Shown here: positions 60,421 to 64,000 of the stretch, piece after piece | Position numbering within the stretch: position 1 is the stretch's first letter | Layout of the letters: each line of letters begins with the position of its first letter | NCBI RefSeq assembly: GCF_000186865.1 | Contig: NW_008705577.1 | Location: 730,291-794,290, forward strand | DNA: 64,000 nucleotides | Reading direction: 5' to 3' | DNA from: Aureococcus anophagefferens | Taxonomy: Eukaryota; Sar; Pelagophyceae; Pelagomonadales; Pelagomonadaceae | The notes under the pieces: model-generated | Seen by the model: only the letters and a program-made list of their open reading frames with translations | The model's database searches: none | Told to the model about the DNA's origin: nothing | Position numbers and translations under genes: made by a program

Positions 60421-62526
60421 ATGGCCCAGCGATCGTCGGTCTTCGGCGACGGCATGATGCGCGACACGCGCATCGACGAGGACGACGACTTCGCGACTTT
60501 ATACGGCGACGGCGCCGGCGACGCCGTGGAGCACAGCGGCTGGCGCACGAGCGACGCGCCGGCGTCGCTGGCGGCCTGCGACGGCGACTTCGACGAGGAG
60601 CTGACGGGCCCCGCGTCGCTGGAGACGGCGGGCGAGATGGAGGACGACGCGGACGACTACGGCTTCCGCGACGACGGCCGCGGCGGCGGCGACGACGGCG
60701 GCGCGCCGCCCGAGAGCGACGACGAGTCCATCGCGTCCGAGGTCGCGCGCGCGGACGCGCGCGAGTACGAGCGCGCGCGCGCCGAGGAGCGCGTCCTCGA
60801 CGGCGACGCGGACTTCGAGGGCGAGGATCTGTACAGCCCCGCGGGCGACGAGACCGAGGCGTTCGAGGACGGCTTCGACCGCGCCGAGTCGCCGCCCCTG
60901 CGCTACGAGGTCGCGCTCGGGCGCCGCGGCGACGCGGCGACGTCGCCGCCGCGGGGCCTGGAGCGGCGCACGGAGGCGCGGGACCTGCTCGCGTCCGTCG
61001 TCGCGTCCGCATTCTGGCGCCACGACGAGACGCGGCTGCTCCTCGCGTTCGTCCGCTGGCTCGAGGTCGCCGCGGCGCACGCCATGGGCGGCGAGGCGGC
61101 GGCGGGCGACGACCCGGCGCCGGCGCCGACGCGCGCGGGCCGGCCGCCGCTGCCGCCGCCGCCGCCGCTCGCGCGGCCGGCCGACGACGACGAGCCGCCC
61201 GAGGCCTGGGTGTCCGACTCGCCGCTCGACACGCCCGAGGGCTCCGACGACTTCGCCGACGTGAGCCCCTGGTCCGAGGACGCGTCGTCCCCGACGCCGA
61301 CGGAGCTCGCGCGGCTCGAGGCGTCCGAGGCGGGCCGCCGCGCGCAAACAGACGACCGCGACGCGGAGCTCGAGGCCCAGGAGCGCGCGCTCGCGCGGCG
61401 CGAGCAGGACATGGACGACCGCGTCGCCGCGCTCGAGGCCATGGAGCGCGACCTCGCGGGCCGCCGGTCCGAGCTCTCCGCGGCGCGGCGGGCGCTCGCG
61501 TCCACCGCCGTCGCGCGCGCCGCGCGCGCCGCCGTCGACCGGCGCGCGGCGCGCCGCCTGGCGCTCCGGGGCGCCTTCGGCCTCCTCCGGCCCGAGGCGC
61601 CGCCGCCGCCGCCCCCGTCGCCGAAGGCCAACGGCGCGAACGGGGCCGCGTCGCCGAACGAGTGGGCCGAGGCCGTGACGTTCGCCGCCGCCGCGCACCT
61701 CGAGCGCGCGACGGCCGTGAACCGCGAGCTCAAGAAGCGCAACCGGACGACGCGGCGGCGCGCGAGCCGCCTGGCCGTCGCCGTGCTCGAGCGGCACCGG
61801 CGCGAGTTCCTCCGGCGCCACGCCGTCGGCTTCGCGTTCTCGGAGTGGGCCGCGACGCTCGCGCTCGCGCCCGTGCGCGCGTCGCGCGAGGCGTCGCGCC
61901 TCCGCGAGGCCATCATCGCGCTGGAGAACGGCAACTCGGCGGCCCTCGACGCCGTCTTCAGCCACTATTCCGTGGCCGCGCCGGCGCGGTCGTCGGACGC
62001 GAAGCTCCCCAACGGCCGCGCGCGGCCCCGGTGGCACGCGGCCAAGCCCCTCGCCCTCGCCGGGACCGCGCGCCTCAAGTCGCGGCCCCACGCCGTGCTG
62101 TCGCTCTGCCTGCCCCTCGAGCGGCTCTGGGCGCTCACGCGCGACTTCGGCGTCGCGCCGGCGTTGGCGTCGTACGCGTACCTCATGCAGCTCGCGCACG
62201 ACGTGCTCCACAGCAAGCGCATGCGCACGGACGTCGGGCGCGTCGACCCGGACGCCAACGCCCTCGACCGCGACCAGTTCGCGAACGTCCTGGCCCGGCT
62301 GGCGCTCCACGCGGCTCCTCCCGACGACCTCGCGGACCCGCCCCACACCGTCGCGCACGCCGTCGACCGCATGCTCGTCGCCATGGAGTGCTCCGGGGGG
62401 CTCGCGAAGATCGGGCTCCACACGAAGCGCTTCCAGCTCACGACCGCGAAGCGGACCGCGCGGCGGCCGGGCTCCCGGAGCCCGTCCCCGGGGAGCCCGA
62501 CCCGGCGGTCGCCCCGGTCGCCCTAG
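60421..62526 (+). CDS. Unknown acidic and coiled-coil protein
   Basis: 701 aa, single exon from the ATG at 60421 (ATGGCC context; another ATG is 9 bases upstream). Residues 1-150 are Asp/Glu-rich. A central coiled coil is seen (DRDAELEAQERALARREQDM; MERDLAGRRSELSAARRALA). Residues 400-500 are basic helices. The C-terminal third contains a compact-looking domain (HAVLSLCLPLERLWALTRDF, LASYAYLMQLAHDVLHSKRM, LDRDQFANVLARLALHA). No family recognised. The very high GC and simple composition are typical of this genome. Confidence 0.65.
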   Translation: MAQRSSVFGDGMMRDTRIDEDDDFATLYGDGAGDAVEHSGWRTSDAPASLAACDGDFDEELTGPASLETAGEMEDDADDYGFRDDGRGGGDDGGAPPESDDESIASEVARADAREYERARAEERVLDGDADFEGEDLYSPAGDETEAFEDGFDRAESPPLRYEVALGRRGDAATSPPRGLERRTEARDLLASVVASAFWRHDETRLLLAFVRWLEVAAAHAMGGEAAAGDDPAPAPTRAGRPPLPPPPPLARPADDDEPPEAWVSDSPLDTPEGSDDFADVSPWSEDASSPTPTELARLEASEAGRRAQTDDRDAELEAQERALARREQDMDDRVAALEAMERDLAGRRSELSAARRALASTAVARAARAAVDRRAARRLALRGAFGLLRPEAPPPPPPSPKANGANGAASPNEWAEAVTFAAAAHLERATAVNRELKKRNRTTRRRASRLAVAVLERHRREFLRRHAVGFAFSEWAATLALAPVRASREASRLREAIIALENGNSAALDAVFSHYSVAAPARSSDAKLPNGRARPRWHAAKPLALAGTARLKSRPHAVLSLCLPLERLWALTRDFGVAPALASYAYLMQLAHDVLHSKRMRTDVGRVDPDANALDRDQFANVLARLALHAAPPDDLADPPHTVAHAVDRMLVAMECSGGLAKIGLHTKRFQLTTAKRTARRPGSRSPSPGSPTRRSPRSP

Positions 62527-62680
62527 GCGCCTAGAGGCGTGTGTGTGACGTCGTCGTCTCTCGGCGTTGTTTGCGCGCACCCGCCAGTGCTGCCGAGTTG
62601 GTTTTTTGTTTTTAGGGTGCCGAAGCGAAGGTGGCCCGGGCTCCCACCGCGGGGACGCCACCGGGCCGAGGTGGGGCCGC

Positions 62681-63250
62681 CTAGGACGACTCCGCCGCGG
62701 GCGCGGGCGTCGCCGCGGCCTTGGCGGCGGCCTTGCGCTCGGTCTTGAGCTTGGCCTTGGACTTGCGGGCCTCGGCCTGGTCGGCGAGCGCCTTCTCGCG
62801 CGCCTTCTCGCCCTTGAGCTTGTGGATCGACTCCATGAGCACGCGCTTGTTCTTGAACTGGTTGCCCTTGGCGCGCATGTAGAGGTCGTGGTAGAGGTGG
62901 TGGTCGATCTTCTTCGCCTCGCGGTACTTGCGGAGCAGGCGGCGGAGCACGCGCTGGCGCCGCATCCAGAGGACCTTCATGGGCATGCGCGCGTTCGCCG
63001 TACCCTTGCGCTTGCCGAGGCCCGTGTGGCGGCCCTTGCGCTTCGCGTCGAGGTGGCGCTGGCAGCGGCTCCGCGAGTGCACGACGACGGGCTTGCGGAT
63101 GACGAAGCCGTCCTTGATGAGCTTGCGGATGTTCTGGCGCGAGTTCGCCATCGAGATCTCGTTCGTCTCGTTGGGGTCCATCCACACGCGGTTCTTGCCC
63201 GCCTTGAGCACGGACGCGGCCAACCGCTTCTGGAGCGAGAGGGACGACAT
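62681..63250 (-). CDS. RPL19: 60S ribosomal protein eL19
   Basis: 189 aa, single exon, full length for the family (about 180-200). Conserved blocks: [79 protein letters not shown] and [20 protein letters not shown]. The C-terminal helix is Lys/Ala-rich. A component of the large cytosolic ribosomal subunit that forms a bridge to the small subunit. No introner has entered it. Annotation is secure. Confidence 0.98.
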   Translation of the reverse strand: MSSLSLQKRLAASVLKAGKNRVWMDPNETNEISMANSRQNIRKLIKDGFVIRKPVVVHSRSRCQRHLDAKRKGRHTGLGKRKGTANARMPMKVLWMRRQRVLRRLLRKYREAKKIDHHLYHDLYMRAKGNQFKNKRVLMESIHKLKGEKAREKALADQAEARKSKAKLKTERKAAAKAAATPAPAAESS

Positions 63251-63776
63251 CTTTGCCTACGCGAAGGGGGCGGGTCGGGGACCGGCGTGGGGGCGCGCGC
63301 GTCGAGCGGCTCTCTCTGCGTCGACGACGGCGGCGGCGGTGGCGGCGCGGCGGCATCAGAAGAGCTGGCGTCGAAACGCCGCGTCCCGTGTGTCGCTGCG
63401 TCGTCAGCCCCGTCTCCGCCGCCGTCCCCGGCACCTCCGGCGGGCCCGCTGCGACTTGCGCGTGGGAGCCTCCGCCGCGCAGGACGTGGAGCTGCCGCGT
63501 CGCCAGGGAGTGACCCCCGACACCGCGTAAGCCCGTCGTTCACACGCGTCGTCGTACCCGCACGTCTGTCGCCGTGGAACCACCGTCAGGGCCCTCTCGT
63601 GGGCGCGCGCCGCCACACGTCGGACGCTGCGCATTGCGGTCGATGTCCTCGCCCACAGTCGATGCTCGCTCGCCGAGGCCTCCCAAGACTAACCCTCACT
63701 TTTTGGCCGGGGGTCAACTTGCAGTGTATATAATAGCCGCAAACTCGCAATATGGGGCAGCCCTAGCGCGAACGCG
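63251..63776. other. Divergent intergenic region; no gene
   Basis: Contains the eL19 promoter on the left and, on the right, a TATA-like box before the last gene. No coding frame of quality seen. Confidence 0.55.
63727..63733 (+). promoter_or_regulatory. TATA-like box (TATATAA)
   Basis: TATATAA lies 44 nt upstream of the ATG at 63777. It is the clearest TATA element I found in the window. Confidence 0.5.
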
Positions 63777-64000
63777 ATGCGGCGTATGTGGCCGCTCGTC
63801 GTCGCGCTCCTGCGCGCGCAAGACCCACAACCAATAAAAAAGATGAGCTTCCGCGAGAAGCAGCGCGAGTGGCGGAAGCGCGAGATGGAGCTGCGGCGCG
63901 ACAAGCCCTGGCAGTTCACGCCGCGGCCGTCGAGCGACCCGACCCCAAAACCGACGCCGGCGCCGGCCACGGGCAGGCCGACGGTGGCGCCGACGCCGCG
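63777..64000 (+). CDS. Start of a secreted or membrane protein (truncated by window end)
   Basis: The frame is open from ATG 63777 to the edge (74 codons). Begins MRRMWPLVVALLRAQDPQPI, a short signal-peptide-like segment, then a charged helix (SFREKQREWRKREMELRRDK), then Pro/Thr repeats (TPKPTPAPATG) like the stalks of the surface protein at 11716-14820. A wall or surface protein is possible; too little is visible to name it. An internal ATG at 63843 is an alternative start. Confidence 0.5.
   Translation, partial: MRRMWPLVVALLRAQDPQPIKKMSFREKQREWRKREMELRRDKPWQFTPRPSSDPTPKPTPAPATGRPTVAPTP

Noticed and set aside
61500..61560. tRNA or other small RNA genes
   Set aside because: I looked for cloverleaf-like A/B-box patterns through intergenic spacers and this Arg-rich region and found none I could support by eye.

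Overview
This is nuclear DNA of a GC-rich unicellular eukaryote. The best match is a pelagophyte stramenopile of the Aureococcus anophagefferens type. Evidence for this: eukaryote-only genes (RBBP6-like, eL19, a VPS13-family protein, a tubulin-ligase-like protein, a cyclin, a PEX4-type E2); very short intergenic gaps with head-to-head and tail-to-tail genes; an AFTAP motif after a signal peptide, as in complex plastid targeting; and, most diagnostic, at least 22 'introner' elements. Introners are short non-autonomous DNA transposons that act as introns, and genome-wide bursts of them are known from Aureococcus and Micromonas (Huff, Zilberman and Roy).

Layout. 1-5.2 kb: RBBP6-like E3 (partial), a sulfotransferase-like protein, a secreted Cys-rich protein and a plastid-type hexose-6-phosphate epimerase. 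5.5-11.5 kb: a PARP-type zinc-finger protein and a WD40 protein, the latter cut by four introners. 11.7-21 kb: a BspA/DUF285 surface protein, a membrane zinc-ribbon protein, an ADPRM-type phosphatase, a secreted five-exon protein and a cyclin. 21.7-23.5 kb: a MYND/RING/Sel1 membrane protein. 23.6-35.1 kb: a giant VPS13-family gene with five introners. 35.3-44.4 kb: a TTLL3-like ligase, an unknown protein and two ankyrin proteins. 44.4-54.9 kb: an unknown protein, a GH16 glucanase, an MscS channel, a DCD-domain protein, a second MYND/RING/Sel1 protein and a GT2/TPR protein. 54.9-64 kb: an unknown nuclear-looking protein, a methyltransferase-gluconokinase fusion, a YrhK-like membrane protein, a PEX4-like E2 with a membrane tail, a coiled-coil protein, eL19 and the start of one more gene.

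The central observation is the introner system. In nearly every copy the 8-bp target-site duplication (TSD), read in the gene's sense, begins GT or GC and serves as splice donor. The far end of the element supplies the AG acceptor. Removing first TSD plus element restores one reading frame; for the WD40 gene the five exons sum to exactly 1,117 codons. Families A and B are each found in both body orientations and still splice in frame. Other, non-introner introns are only about 50-85 nt. Two 50-N gaps and three apparent frameshifts limit some models. Exons were inferred by eye from frame continuity and splice dinucleotides. No homology searches were run.
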